From Bacillota bacterium (lineage in GTDB: Bacteria; Bacillota; Clostridia; Lachnospirales; Anaerotignaceae), in NCBI GenBank assembly GCA_023413275.1, contig JAEZPX010000023.1, forward strand, positions 1 to 15,501: a DNA stretch of 15,501 bases. Reading direction: 5' to 3'. Below the pieces are notes generated by a model. The model made no database searches and had not been told where the DNA came from. It worked only from the letters and a program-made list of their open reading frames with translations. The position numbers were made by a program, and so were the translations under genes. Below, piece after piece: positions 6,335 through 14,062 of the stretch; position 1 is the stretch's first letter; every line of letters begins with the position of its first letter.

Positions 6335-6907
6335 TTAAAGAGCTCCCTTTAATCCAATTTCTTCTGCCTTTGCTTTCATCCCTTCAATGGTTTCTCGTAT
6401 CACCTCATCCAAGCCCATTCCGAGCATTTCACAGCCATTGATAATAACCTCTCTATTCACCCCTGCCGCAAAAGATTTATCTTTAAACTTCTTTTTCACT
6501 GACTTTACTTCTAAATCCAACACACTTTTCGATGGGCGCATCAAGCAAAGGGCATTGATTAAGCCTGTCAGCTCATCAATGGTAAAAAGAACTTTTTCCA
6601 TGAGACTCTCCGGTTTTACATCTGTACAAATCTCATATCCATGGGATTTCATAGCTCGAATATATACTTCATCTATCCCTTGTACTCTCATAATTTCTTC
6701 TGCCTTATGGCAATGCTCCTCCGGATATTTTTCGTAGTCCAAATCATGCAATAATCCCACAACGCCCCATAGCTCCTCATCCTCTGCGTTAATACGAGCA
6801 AAATGAGCCATAGCCGCTTCTACTGCCAATGCGTGTTTTCGAAGAGCCGGCGTCTTTGTGTATTCACATAACAGCTCCCACCCTTTTTCTCTTGATAGCT
6901 TTTCCAT
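6335..6907 (-). CDS. HD-superfamily phosphohydrolase
   Basis: A 190-residue cytosolic protein of the HD superfamily, metal-dependent phosphohydrolases acting on nucleotides or phosphate esters. The metal-ligand pattern is visible: His25 (RKHALAVE), the HD pair His54-Asp55 (GLLHDLDYEKYPEEH), His89 (MKSHG) and Asp111 (TIDELTGL). The length and the LLHDLDYEKYP block fit the stand-alone HDIG-type hydrolases common in Firmicutes (COG2316-like). No GGDEF, REC or second domain is attached. The substrate cannot be read from sequence. The start at 6907 follows AAAGGAGG. It is divergent from the XRE-cupin gene, and the 229-base shared gap contains promoters for both directions. Confidence 0.87.
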   Translation of the reverse strand: MEKLSREKGWELLCEYTKTPALRKHALAVEAAMAHFARINAEDEELWGVVGLLHDLDYEKYPEEHCHKAEEIMRVQGIDEVYIRAMKSHGYEICTDVKPESLMEKVLFTIDELTGLINALCLMRPSKSVLDLEVKSVKKKFKDKSFAAGVNREVIINGCEMLGMGLDEVIRETIEGMKAKAEEIGLKGAL

Positions 6908-6959
6908 GTTAAATCCTCCTTTTGTCTAATGCCCTTCTATCCGTCATGAGAGATTTTTC

Positions 6960-6965
6960 ATTATA
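6960..6965 (-). promoter_or_regulatory. Possible -10 of the HD gene
   Basis: Minus-strand TATAAT about 53 bases before the ATG. No convincing -35 is found at 16-18 bases, so an activator or an unusual promoter could be involved. Confidence 0.35.
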
Positions 6966-7009
6966 GAACAACATAAAATGGTTTCTTGGGTTAATACAAT
7001 CCCTTTTTG

Positions 7010-7038
7010 TTGATTTCTTTCTTCTCTTTGATTATAAT
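7010..7038 (+). promoter_or_regulatory. Promoter of the XRE-cupin gene
   Basis: TTGATT (7010-7015), 17-base spacer, TATAAT (7033-7038). Predicted start is near 7045, about 12 bases before the palindrome at 7057. Confidence 0.75.
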
Positions 7039-7056
7039 ATACATATCTTATTTAAC

Positions 7057-7080
7057 ATTTGCTCGATATATCGAACAAAT
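7057..7080. promoter_or_regulatory. 24-bp near-perfect palindrome, candidate operator of the XRE-cupin regulator
   Basis: Half-sites ATTTGCTCGATA and TATCGAACAAAT meet without a spacer; 11 of 12 position pairs are complementary. The inner TCGATATATCGA is a perfect 12-mer. It lies just downstream of the promoter, in the leader of the XRE gene and between the divergent genes. Helix-turn-helix dimers bind such sites, so autorepression is the simple reading. Confidence 0.6.
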
Positions 7081-7136
7081 TGTTTTTTATATCTTACAAT
7101 CGTTCGTTTTATTTGTCAAGCGAAAAAGGAGAATTT

Positions 7137-7688
7137 ATGGAACTGGGTAAAATTATTGCATTTAATCTCAAAGAATTAAGAAATGAACGGAATTTGACAC
7201 TGGGTCAATTATCAAAAATTTCGGGCATTAGCAAAGCAATGCTTTCAGATATAGAAAAAGGCGGTAGCAATCCCACAATAAATACAATTTGGAAAATTGC
7301 CAACGGCCTTAATGTTCCCTATACAAAATTGATGGAGGGGGTTGAGAAAGAGTCAACCTTTGTCTCAAGGGAGGATTCTGTTATGCAAACAGGTGAGACC
7401 CAACATTATAGGGTATATTGCTATTTTAAAAGTACTCCTGTCCGGAATTTTGAACTCTTTTATGTGGAATTGGATGCACAATCCTCCAATGCTTCCATCG
7501 GGCATTCGGAAAAAGCGCAAGAATATATTTATATCATTCAGGGCGAACTAAACCTTCATACTGAGGCTGGTGACTATACTTTGGTTGAGGGGGATTCTCT
7601 GGCTTTTGACTCTTCCATCGGGCATACCTATATTAACCGAAAAGATACCATGCTCTCATTTATAGAAATCAATTATTACCCCAATTAA
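7137..7688 (+). CDS. XRE-family transcriptional regulator with C-terminal cupin domain
   Basis: A 183-residue DNA-binding regulator. Residues about 5-67 form a Cro/CI-type helix-turn-helix (LKELRNERNLTLGQLSKISG, then ISKAMLSDIEKGGSNPTINTIWKIANGL). Residues about 90-180 form a cupin barrel (FELFYVELDAQSS, GHSEKAQEYIYIIQGELNLH, DYTLVEGDSLAFDSSIGHTYIN). This XRE-cupin architecture is common for regulators that sense a small molecule in the barrel, often controlling amino-acid, polyamine or fatty-acid genes; the ligand here is unknown. The start at 7137 is preferred because AAAGGAGA lies 4-5 bases before it; the longer in-frame extension would run through the palindrome and lacks a ribosome site. 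It is divergent from the HD hydrolase and is followed by a terminator hairpin. Confidence 0.93.
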   Translation: MELGKIIAFNLKELRNERNLTLGQLSKISGISKAMLSDIEKGGSNPTINTIWKIANGLNVPYTKLMEGVEKESTFVSREDSVMQTGETQHYRVYCYFKSTPVRNFELFYVELDAQSSNASIGHSEKAQEYIYIIQGELNLHTEAGDYTLVEGDSLAFDSSIGHTYINRKDTMLSFIEINYYPN

Positions 7689-7711
7689 AAGCCAGCCAAT
7701 AAGAAGTGAAC

Positions 7712-7755
7712 AAAAATAAGCTCTGTACCTTCTGATTAATCAGAAGGCACAGAGC
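7712..7755. terminator. Bidirectional terminator between XRE-cupin and the feo operon
   Basis: GCTCTGT-A-CCTTCTGATT (7720-7737) against AATCAGAAGG-C-ACAGAGC (7738-7755). On the minus-strand RNA the odd position becomes a G-U pair and a T-rich tail (TTATTTTTG) follows, so it fits best as the feo terminator. On the plus strand the position is A-C and the tail is weaker (CTATTTCATTT). Confidence 0.75.
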
Positions 7756-7782
7756 CTATTTCATTTCAAGCTTAAAATATAT

Positions 7783-7926
7783 TCACTTTTTCTCTTTTCT
7801 TTCTTTTTTACATTGGCCGCAGTTTCCTCCGCACCCGCAGCAACCGCCGTTTTTCTTCATACGGCGAACAGCCCCTATGAAACTCAAGGCAATTAGTCCT
7901 AAAATAATGTAATCTAAAATACCCAT
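7783..7926 (-). CDS. FeoB-associated Cys-rich membrane protein
   Basis: A 47-residue protein. It has one N-terminal membrane helix (residues about 4-20, ILDYIILGLIALSFIGAV), then a basic RRMKK stretch, then the Cys cluster GGCCGCGGNCGQC (five cysteines within residues 29-39) and a Lys-rich tail. This matches the small FeoB-associated Cys-rich membrane proteins found after feoB in Firmicutes, which may handle iron on the inner face of the membrane. AAGGAG precedes the start. The feoB stop is 12 bases upstream, inside the ribosome-site region, so translation is likely coupled. A terminator follows 28 bases after the stop. Confidence 0.9.
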   Translation of the reverse strand: MGILDYIILGLIALSFIGAVRRMKKNGGCCGCGGNCGQCKKERKEKK

Positions 7927-7938
7927 GTATTCAGCTCC

Positions 7939-9945
7939 TTATGAAAACAGCTGTAATATTTGATATACACCGAAAGCTACGATCCAAGCAATCACACATT
8001 GAATCAAAGCAACGATCCCTGCCAAAAATCCTGAATTCAGTTCCCTTTTCACCGCAGCAATTGCCGCTACACAAGGTGTGTACAAAAGTGTGAAAACCAA
8101 GAAGCTTATAGCAGAAATAGGTGTAAATAGAGTAGATAAAGCTATATTCAACTGCGCAACCGTTGTTCCCAGTAAAACGCTCATGGTGCTGATTACCGCT
8201 TCCTTTGCAGTGAAACCCGTAATCAACGCCGTGGGTATGCGCCAATCTGTAAATCCGAGAGGGACAAATAATGGTGCCAAAATCCTACCAAACATGGCAA
8301 GGAGGCTGTTTGCACTGTCTGCTACAATATTTAAGTGACTATCAAAGCTTTGTAAAAACCAAATGATAATTGTCGCTACAAAAATAACAGTAAATGCCTT
8401 TTGCAAGAAATCTCTTGCTTTATCCCACATTAACAGTAACACGCTTTTTAATGAAGGAAAACGGTAATTTGGCAATTCCATTACAAAGGGAATGGGGTTA
8501 CCATGAAAAATGGTTCCACCAAACAAAAGTGCCACTATAATTCCTACAACAATACCAAAAAGATACAAAGCAAGCATAACCAATGCTCCTTGCTTTGGGA
8601 AAAAGGCCGCTGTGAAAACAGCATAAATGGGTATTTTTGCAGAGCAGCTCATAAAAGGTGTCAATAACATGGTCATTTTTCTATCACGTTCTGATGAAAG
8701 GGTTCTGGTTGCCATAACCGCAGGAACGGTACAGCCAAAACCAATTAATAAAGGAACAATGCTGCGACCGGATAAACCGATTTTTCGCAAAAGTTTGTCC
8801 ATGACAAAAGCAACCCTTGCCATATATCCCGTATCTTCCAAAATAGAAAGGAAGAAAAATAATACTACGATGATAGGTAAAAAGCTTAAAACACTGCCCA
8901 CTCCGGCAAATATACCATCAATGACCAAGCTGTGTACCACAGGATTAATGCCATATAAGGTAAGCCCCTGATCCACCCAGCCTGTAATCCCATCAATGAG
9001 TATAGACAACCCATCACTTAAAAACGCACCAATTACATTAAAAGTAAGGTAAAAAATCATAAACATAATGCCGATGAAAATAGGTATGGCCAGAAATTTA
9101 TGGGTTAGCAATCCATCAATGCGAACACTGCGAATATGCTCTTTGCTTTCTTTGCATTTGATAACCGTCGCTTCGCAAACCCGCTCAATAAAAGCATAGC
9201 GCATATCCGCCAAGGCTGCATTACGATCCATTGAAAGCTCAGTTTCCATTTCAATAATGCTGTGCTCAATCAATTCCAATTCATTTTGGCTGAGCATCAA
9301 TCTTTTGATTATATCCTCATCATTTTCAATTACCTTTGTGGCACTAAATCTTAACGGAAGCCCTGCATTTTCCGCATGATCCTCCAACTGATGACAAACG
9401 GAATGGATACACCTGTGCACAGGTCCTTGAGGGCAAAAATCCAGTCTTTGAGGCAATCTTTTTTGCTTCGTTTCCTTCAATGCACTCTGAAGCAATTCCT
9501 CAATCCCTTCATTTTTTGCCGCACTGATTGGAATTACAGGAATGCCCAGTTCTTCCGACATCTTTTCAACGTTTATTGTACCACCGTTATTGCGGACCTC
9601 ATCCATCATATTTAGTGCCAAAACCATAGGAATCCGCATTTCCAGCAATTGTAGGGTCAAATATAAATTCCTCTCAATATTGGTAGCATCTACAATATTA
9701 ATAATGCCGTCAGGCTTTTCATTCAAAATAAAATCTCGGCTTACAATCTCCTCACTGGTATAGGGGCGGATGGAATAAATTCCGGGTAAGTCCACCACCT
9801 TACAATCCTTATGACCCCTGATTTCGCCAATTTTTTGCTCTACCGTCACCCCAGGGAAGTTTCCCACATGCTGATTGGAGCCTGTCAGTTGATTAAATAA
9901 TGTTGTTTTACCGCAATTTTGATTTCCTGCTAAAGCAAATATCAT
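7939..9945 (-). CDS. feoB: Ferrous iron transporter B
   Basis: FeoB is the inner-membrane ferrous iron permease with an N-terminal GTPase. The 668-residue product has the G1 loop GNQNCGKTT (7-15), G3 DLPG (52-55), G4 NMMD (112-115) and a G5-like SAAK near 141. The helical linker follows to about 275. The membrane part holds the family's two gate halves: SFLPIIVVLFFFLSILEDTGYMAR (about 354-377), GFGCTVPAVMATR (about 402-414) and MSCSAKIPIYA (about 432-442). The second position of G1 after Asn is Gln where Pro is more usual; this should not abolish binding. The start at 9945 overlaps the feoA stop by the ATGA sequence, with GAGGAGG upstream. Length is slightly below long FeoBs because no FeoA or FeoC fusion is present. 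Confidence 0.97.
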   Translation of the reverse strand: MIFALAGNQNCGKTTLFNQLTGSNQHVGNFPGVTVEQKIGEIRGHKDCKVVDLPGIYSIRPYTSEEIVSRDFILNEKPDGIINIVDATNIERNLYLTLQLLEMRIPMVLALNMMDEVRNNGGTINVEKMSEELGIPVIPISAAKNEGIEELLQSALKETKQKRLPQRLDFCPQGPVHRCIHSVCHQLEDHAENAGLPLRFSATKVIENDEDIIKRLMLSQNELELIEHSIIEMETELSMDRNAALADMRYAFIERVCEATVIKCKESKEHIRSVRIDGLLTHKFLAIPIFIGIMFMIFYLTFNVIGAFLSDGLSILIDGITGWVDQGLTLYGINPVVHSLVIDGIFAGVGSVLSFLPIIVVLFFFLSILEDTGYMARVAFVMDKLLRKIGLSGRSIVPLLIGFGCTVPAVMATRTLSSERDRKMTMLLTPFMSCSAKIPIYAVFTAAFFPKQGALVMLALYLFGIVVGIIVALLFGGTIFHGNPIPFVMELPNYRFPSLKSVLLLMWDKARDFLQKAFTVIFVATIIIWFLQSFDSHLNIVADSANSLLAMFGRILAPLFVPLGFTDWRIPTALITGFTAKEAVISTMSVLLGTTVAQLNIALSTLFTPISAISFLVFTLLYTPCVAAIAAVKRELNSGFLAGIVALIQCVIAWIVAFGVYQILQLFS

Positions 9946-10175
9946 TTTGCAGCCTCCTCAATCACCTGAATATTTCTAGCATCCTCCAAACGAATGGTCA
10001 GCGTGTAACCTCTCAATCGCAGCTCTATGGGATCGCCCATAGGAGCAACCTTTGTAATCATGATTTTTGTTTTAGGTATCAATCCCATATCTAAAAGGCG
10101 ATAGCGCAAAACTCCTTCGCCGCCAACCTTCAAAATTACTGCTTCTTTGCCAATGGGTAATTCATCTAACGTCAT
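9942..10175 (-). CDS. feoA: Ferrous iron transport protein A
   Basis: A 77-residue FeoA: a small SH3-like cytosolic protein that assists FeoB. The features are MTLDELPIGKEAVILKV, the RLLDMGLIPKTKI segment diagnostic of FeoA, then PIELRLRGYTLTIRLEDARNI. The ribosome site is modest (AGAGGGAT). The stop overlaps the feoB start by four bases. A consensus promoter stands 49 bases upstream of the ATG. This is the first gene of a three-gene operon. Confidence 0.95.
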   Translation of the reverse strand: MTLDELPIGKEAVILKVGGEGVLRYRLLDMGLIPKTKIMITKVAPMGDPIELRLRGYTLTIRLEDARNIQVIEEAAK

Positions 10176-10223
10176 TATGATCCCTCTATCTATCTAAAGT
10201 TAATTCAGTCTAATTCTTGAGAA

Positions 10224-10252
10224 AGTATAGCATAACCCCTAACCGATGTCAA
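10224..10252 (-). promoter_or_regulatory. Promoter of the feo operon
   Basis: Minus-strand TTGACA (10247-10252), 17 bases, TATACT (10224-10229). Right after the -10, GAATTA occurs twice with a 10-base period (10201-10206 and 10211-10216 on the plus numbering). I see no clear Fur box or DtxR/IdeR palindrome, although iron control would be expected. Confidence 0.85.
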
Positions 10253-10318
10253 TTTACCTTGTTTTTTGGCATGATACTCACGGTATTCTTTCCATCATCA
10301 ATAAAATTCCCATTAGCC

Positions 10319-10362
10319 AAAAAAATAAGTCCAAGGGTAAAATTTCCTTGGACGATTATTTT
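10319..10362. terminator. Bidirectional terminator after the ABC operon
   Basis: GTCCAAGG (10329-10336) pairs with CCTTGGAC (10346-10353), flanked by seven A on the left and a T-run on the right. On the minus strand it follows the ATPase stop and ends in TTATTTTTTT. Confidence 0.85.
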
Positions 10363-10394
10363 TTGTTCCCCTCTATTTTTTATGCATCCCAATA

Positions 10395-11120
10395 CTATTC
10401 GATTTTATCTAAATAAGTATGAAAACCATTTTCCTGATAACCAATTGTTTCCTTCATGAGCTCTTGAATGGTCTTGCCCTGCTGACGAAGGTCATCCAAC
10501 GTAATATCCACCGCAATTGTATTTTCCTTTAAAATAATCACCCGATCCACAAAATTTTCAATTTCACTGATTTCATGGGTGGTTATAAAAATCGTTTCCT
10601 CTCCGGAAAGAGTACCGGATAAGGCCTGCATAAAATCCTGACGGGTAAACATATCCTTACCCACAAAGGGTTCATCCATAATAATATATGGTGTTCTCTT
10701 TGCCATACCAGCGGCAATTTCTACCTTCGCCCTCTGCCCCTTTGACATCTTCTTAATGGGACGGTCCTCTAAATGAAAAAATTCCAAAAGCATATCAAAG
10801 TAAGACCTATCAAAGGATGGGAAAAAATCCTGTATAAATTCTCCATATTCCTTGGGTGTCAGGTCGTTAAAATATGTTCCTGCCTCACTGATGAAAGCAA
10901 TTTTACCTGCCATCTGCTGAGGTGTTTGTTCATCTATCATAATCTCCATATGATTGTCCGGCTTCATCAAGCCGGCAATCAGCTTCAAAAGTGTGGTTTT
11001 CCCCGCTCCATTGGCACCCAAAACTGCTACAATCTGCCCCATGGGAACACTGAAGGAGACATTTTCTAAAACCCTTCGAAAGTTTGCATAGGTAAAATAT
11101 AAATTTTTTATTACCACCAT
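10395..11120 (-). CDS. ABC transporter ATP-binding protein (YtrB-like context)
   Basis: A 241-residue ABC ATPase that powers the permease encoded in the same operon. Walker A is GANGAGKT at 35-42, Walker B IIMDEP at 146-151 and the switch His at 182 (ITTHE). The signature motif reads MSKGQ (125-129) rather than LSGGQ, and the Q-loop position reads FISEAGTYF with no glutamine. Both deviations occur in the ATPases of GntR-linked ABC operons. It has no membrane segment. The first 10 bases overlap the end of the upstream gene, with GGTGG as a modest ribosome site. Substrate unknown; export or antibiotic/stress defence is suggested by the operon type. Confidence 0.92.
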   Translation of the reverse strand: MVVIKNLYFTYANFRRVLENVSFSVPMGQIVAVLGANGAGKTTLLKLIAGLMKPDNHMEIMIDEQTPQQMAGKIAFISEAGTYFNDLTPKEYGEFIQDFFPSFDRSYFDMLLEFFHLEDRPIKKMSKGQRAKVEIAAGMAKRTPYIIMDEPFVGKDMFTRQDFMQALSGTLSGEETIFITTHEISEIENFVDRVIILKENTIAVDITLDDLRQQGKTIQELMKETIGYQENGFHTYLDKIE

Positions 11121-12601
11121 GAATTTTCCACCTTCCCGTTTATGGGTAAAACCTCCATAATCTGCCGCTGTCTTTGGGTAATTAAAGAATTTCCATAATA
11201 TTCCTTCATCGTCTCCTCAAGATAAGGTGCGCTTTTTGAAATATCGTATGCAGAAAACATTTTATAAATATCTTCATCATAATCCGTTACCAACTGCCCT
11301 CGATAAAGCACCTTTTCAGTATCTCCATTCATTACAGTCAGATTTATCTGATATCCGTAATAATAAGGAAGCTTCAATTTTTCATTATTTACCATTGAAA
11401 CGTCAAAAATCAAATTATTCCTACATACAGAAAGCAGTCTTCCACCATCACCATAGCAATTCATTCGTTTTAAGCCTTTTTCATCAAATTGGTACATCCC
11501 ATTTACTACCGTTTCCCAAACCTCAGAGTCATCCTTCTGTTTTACAATTTCATATGTTCTAAAGTAGATGGAAGCATCCCTTTCATTCCAAGAAACCACA
11601 TCAGCCTCAGCTTGGTCTACCTTTTTACCCAGCTCATTCGTAAGCAAATCTTGCGCAACCAAGTTGCCCTCTGTATTATATAATTCGAAAAACAAGCTGT
11701 CCTTTTGAGTTCTAAAAATTCCAATGGATTGCTCTCCAACCTTAAACATTCCTAAAATATGATTATCTTCATCCACAGGGAAGGCGCAAAGAGCCTTTGC
11801 TTTGCCATACTCCTTTTGGTCATATAGCTTTCCTACATCAGGGGTTTTAACCAGATCCTCTTTGTTGACACGATACAAGGTGGTTTTTCCTCGGCACTCC
11901 TTGCTGGGAATTGCCATGCTAAAATAGGCATCACCCAATTTGATACAAATCGCATTAATTTGGGCATCATTAAAAGCGGAATGGGTAAAAAAAGAATTTG
12001 TTTCTGCATAATCACCCCGTGTATAATAATAGGGCTTATCTTGCAATGTCATTCCCGTAGGCACCCTTGCCCAATTCCCATTGTCTACATCAAAAAAAGA
12101 TAAATACACATCAATCTTATCAGCAATAACTGTCTCTCCTCCAACAAATTCAGCATTTTGCAAATCAAAGTCTTCCAATAATTCTTCATGAAAACTGTCC
12201 TTATGTTGTATCTTGGCATCTTTGGAAGGTGCCGAATCGGTAGAAGAATATACATTGCCACTACGACTAAAATCATAATAATTCTCTTGTTTATAATAAT
12301 TGTAGCTATATTTTTTCAATCCCCATAAGCCCTTGCGCTCAGCAAAAACAATGTTTTTAATCTGCTCTGTGTCAAAAGGGTAAAACTTCGTGGATAGCTC
12401 TCCATCCTCTAAACGGAAACTGATTCCTTGGGTGCCATCACCGGCAATCCCTTCTATGGGAAAAAGATTTAAATATTCTCGTTGCCCCTCCAAATCACTC
12501 AAATAAAAAACACCTTTATCCTGTAATCGGTGCATTACACCGAAAAAAACTGTAAAAACCAATATAGATAAAGCCAACGCCCAAATCACTTTATTCTTCA
12601 T
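11111..12601 (-). CDS. Membrane-anchored extracytoplasmic protein of the ABC operon, function unknown
   Basis: I do not recognise a named domain. The 496-residue product has one N-terminal membrane helix (residues about 5-24, VIWALALSILVFTVFFGVMH) after MKNK. There is no lipobox cysteine, so it should be anchored with the rest outside. The body is rich in Tyr, Asp and beta-strand-like stretches with repeated strand-turn patterns (for example EYLNLFPIEGIAGDGTQG, VGEQSIGIFRTQKDSLFFEL, GNLVAQDLLTN, GMYQFDEKGLKRMNC). This is compatible with a beta-propeller-like fold, which is a guess. A G-rich ribosome site precedes the start. It lies between the permease gene (17 bases away) and the ATPase gene (10-base overlap), so it is very likely an accessory or sensing subunit of that transporter. 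Confidence 0.85.
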   Translation of the reverse strand: MKNKVIWALALSILVFTVFFGVMHRLQDKGVFYLSDLEGQREYLNLFPIEGIAGDGTQGISFRLEDGELSTKFYPFDTEQIKNIVFAERKGLWGLKKYSYNYYKQENYYDFSRSGNVYSSTDSAPSKDAKIQHKDSFHEELLEDFDLQNAEFVGGETVIADKIDVYLSFFDVDNGNWARVPTGMTLQDKPYYYTRGDYAETNSFFTHSAFNDAQINAICIKLGDAYFSMAIPSKECRGKTTLYRVNKEDLVKTPDVGKLYDQKEYGKAKALCAFPVDEDNHILGMFKVGEQSIGIFRTQKDSLFFELYNTEGNLVAQDLLTNELGKKVDQAEADVVSWNERDASIYFRTYEIVKQKDDSEVWETVVNGMYQFDEKGLKRMNCYGDGGRLLSVCRNNLIFDVSMVNNEKLKLPYYYGYQINLTVMNGDTEKVLYRGQLVTDYDEDIYKMFSAYDISKSAPYLEETMKEYYGNSLITQRQRQIMEVLPINGKVENSWW

Positions 12602-12618
12602 ACCCTTCCCCCCCCTTC

Positions 12619-13470
12619 TTAAATGTCTTTTCTCCTCTTTAATTTGTGTATGGCAACAATTATTAATGTCACTCCGAGAAGCCCCGCCAGTATAAACAGA
12701 TAAAGACTTTGGGGCAATATAGATCTCACCGAATAAAATAACTGATTATCAATAAAAAGCCACGCCCGATAAAATGCCACAAAAAATCCCGCTAATACAA
12801 CCACAAACAGTAACACTCTTATAAAAACACTTTCATTATATAGCCCTGCAAAAACAATGGCAGTAACGGAGAGAAACAATCCTCCGCTTAATGCCAAAAC
12901 CTGTATCCAAGAAACAGGGAAGCAAGAAGATAGAAAAATACTTCTGTGAAAGGCCAAAAAAAATCCATTGGAAATAGAAGTATCTATTTCTCTAACGGTT
13001 ACACTCTGGGAAAAACGCAAAACGGATTGGAACGCCGCTTTCACATACATAGAAGAAATGGGTACGTACAACGCTGCCATAGCCACGAGCCATAGGGCAA
13101 AATATAAAAAAATAACCGCTGATGCTGATAAAAAGAAGGCGTAAAACACCTGACACCTTTTCATAGGCAGCGTCAAAATTGAATACATCCCTTTTCCGTT
13201 GGTGTAAAATCCATTCATTTGAATAAAGAGTGTGATAAAAAGCGTAACCAAACCCAGAAAAAAAACGATACCTGCGCCACTATAATCAATCACCATATCA
13301 TAGGTGCGAAATTCCTTTGCAATATGCTGATATGCATTGTTCCCACTAAGGCTGCTGCTAATTAAAATCAAAAGAGAGGCTATTCCTAACGAAATGCCCA
13401 TGATATACCGGCCACTCTTACGAAAAAACCAATGAAATAAATAGTTGCTGAGTTTTATTGTATTTTTCAT
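12619..13470 (-). CDS. ABC transporter permease (ABC-2-like membrane protein)
   Basis: A 283-residue integral membrane protein with about six hydrophobic spans: YIMGISLGIASLLILI, GIVFFLGLVTLFITLFI, YAFFLSASAVIFLYFALW, VLALSGGLFLSVTAIVFAG, IRVLLFVVVLAGFFVAF and LYLFILAGLLGVTLIIVA. The MNGFYTNGKGMYSILTLPMKR segment between spans 2 and 3 resembles the cytosolic loop of ABC-2 type permeases, where LPxxR often appears. The start at 13470 is preferred to an ATG 21 bases upstream because AGGAGGAG lies 7 bases before it and the ATG overlaps the regulator stop in ATGA. It pairs with the ATPase downstream in the operon. Confidence 0.88.
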   Translation of the reverse strand: MKNTIKLSNYLFHWFFRKSGRYIMGISLGIASLLILISSSLSGNNAYQHIAKEFRTYDMVIDYSGAGIVFFLGLVTLFITLFIQMNGFYTNGKGMYSILTLPMKRCQVFYAFFLSASAVIFLYFALWLVAMAALYVPISSMYVKAAFQSVLRFSQSVTVREIDTSISNGFFLAFHRSIFLSSCFPVSWIQVLALSGGLFLSVTAIVFAGLYNESVFIRVLLFVVVLAGFFVAFYRAWLFIDNQLFYSVRSILPQSLYLFILAGLLGVTLIIVAIHKLKRRKDI

Positions 13471-13853
13471 GCTGACTCCTCCTTTTCCCATTCTTGCTGC
13501 AGCAATCCCAATACTTCATCAAGGGATAATTTATTTTCCTTAAGTCTTTTTACAAATTCAGCAACCAAATCTCCTGTCATTTCCCGCTGTATCTCCAATA
13601 ACATATCCTCATCAAAATAAAGGATGCTGACAGTATTTTTGGGTGTAAGAACCAACCCCGCATCCTCTAAAACACGAAACGCTTTTTGCGCAGTATTAGG
13701 GTTGATTTTCAGTTGGGTTGCCAATTCTCGCCTAGATGGCAATGGGTCTCCCTTTTTTGCTTTTCCTAAAAATATCTGCCGCTTTACAAATTCATTTATT
13801 TGTGCATACACCGGTTCCACCGTATTGAGAACCAGCTCTGTAAAATCTAACAT
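13467..13853 (-). CDS. GntR-family repressor, YtrA subfamily
   Basis: A 128-residue regulator. Residues about 8-75 form the GntR winged helix (PVYAQINEFVKRQIFLGKAKKGDPLPSRRELA, then LKINPNTAQKAFRVLEDAGLV). The short C-terminal tail (about 50 residues, DMLLEIQREMTGDLVAEFVKRLKE) is the mark of the YtrA subfamily, which lacks a large ligand domain and usually leads ABC operons. The start at 13853 is set by GGAGGGG 4 bases upstream; an in-frame extension to 13916 would run through the promoter. Its stop overlaps the permease start. The promoter carries GTGT/ACAC repeats, so it probably represses its own operon. Confidence 0.93.
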   Translation of the reverse strand: MLDFTELVLNTVEPVYAQINEFVKRQIFLGKAKKGDPLPSRRELATQLKINPNTAQKAFRVLEDAGLVLTPKNTVSILYFDEDMLLEIQREMTGDLVAEFVKRLKENKLSLDEVLGLLQQEWEKEESA

Positions 13854-13868
13854 ACTACCCCTCCTAAA

Positions 13869-13924
13869 GTGTACTATAGTGATAACACACCCAAGTGTAT
13901 TATATGACTCATACACCTAGGTGT
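13869..13924. promoter_or_regulatory. Cluster of GTGT/ACAC operators over the GntR-ABC promoter
   Basis: Three inverted repeats: GTGT-N12-ACAC (13869-13888), GTGTAT-N10-ATACAC (13895-13916) spanning the -10, and the perfect 12-mer ACACCTAGGTGT (13913-13924) overlapping the -35. YtrA-type repressors bind AGTGTA/TACACT-like sites, so these are the likely targets of the first gene. Confidence 0.7.
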
Positions 13925-13927
13925 CAA
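13899..13927 (-). promoter_or_regulatory. Promoter of the GntR-ABC operon
   Basis: Minus-strand TTGACA (13922-13927), 17 bases, TATAAT (13899-13904): a full consensus SigA promoter, as expected for a gene kept off by a repressor. Confidence 0.92.
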
Positions 13928-14007
13928 TATAAAAAACGCTTTTTGTCGAAATGTTTCATAAACCAATTAATGGTATTTCTTTTATTTCTTCATGGAATTT
14001 GAGAAAT

Positions 14008-14035
14008 AAAAAAGGTGCCGATTTTATCGGCACCT
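14008..14035 (-). terminator. Rho-independent terminator of glmS
   Basis: AGGTGCCGAT pairs with ATCGGCACCT over a 3-base loop, and on the minus strand CCTTTTTT follows. It is 27 bases past the glmS stop. Confidence 0.9.
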
Positions 14036-14062
14036 GAAAAACTTCATCATGAAATATCTAAT

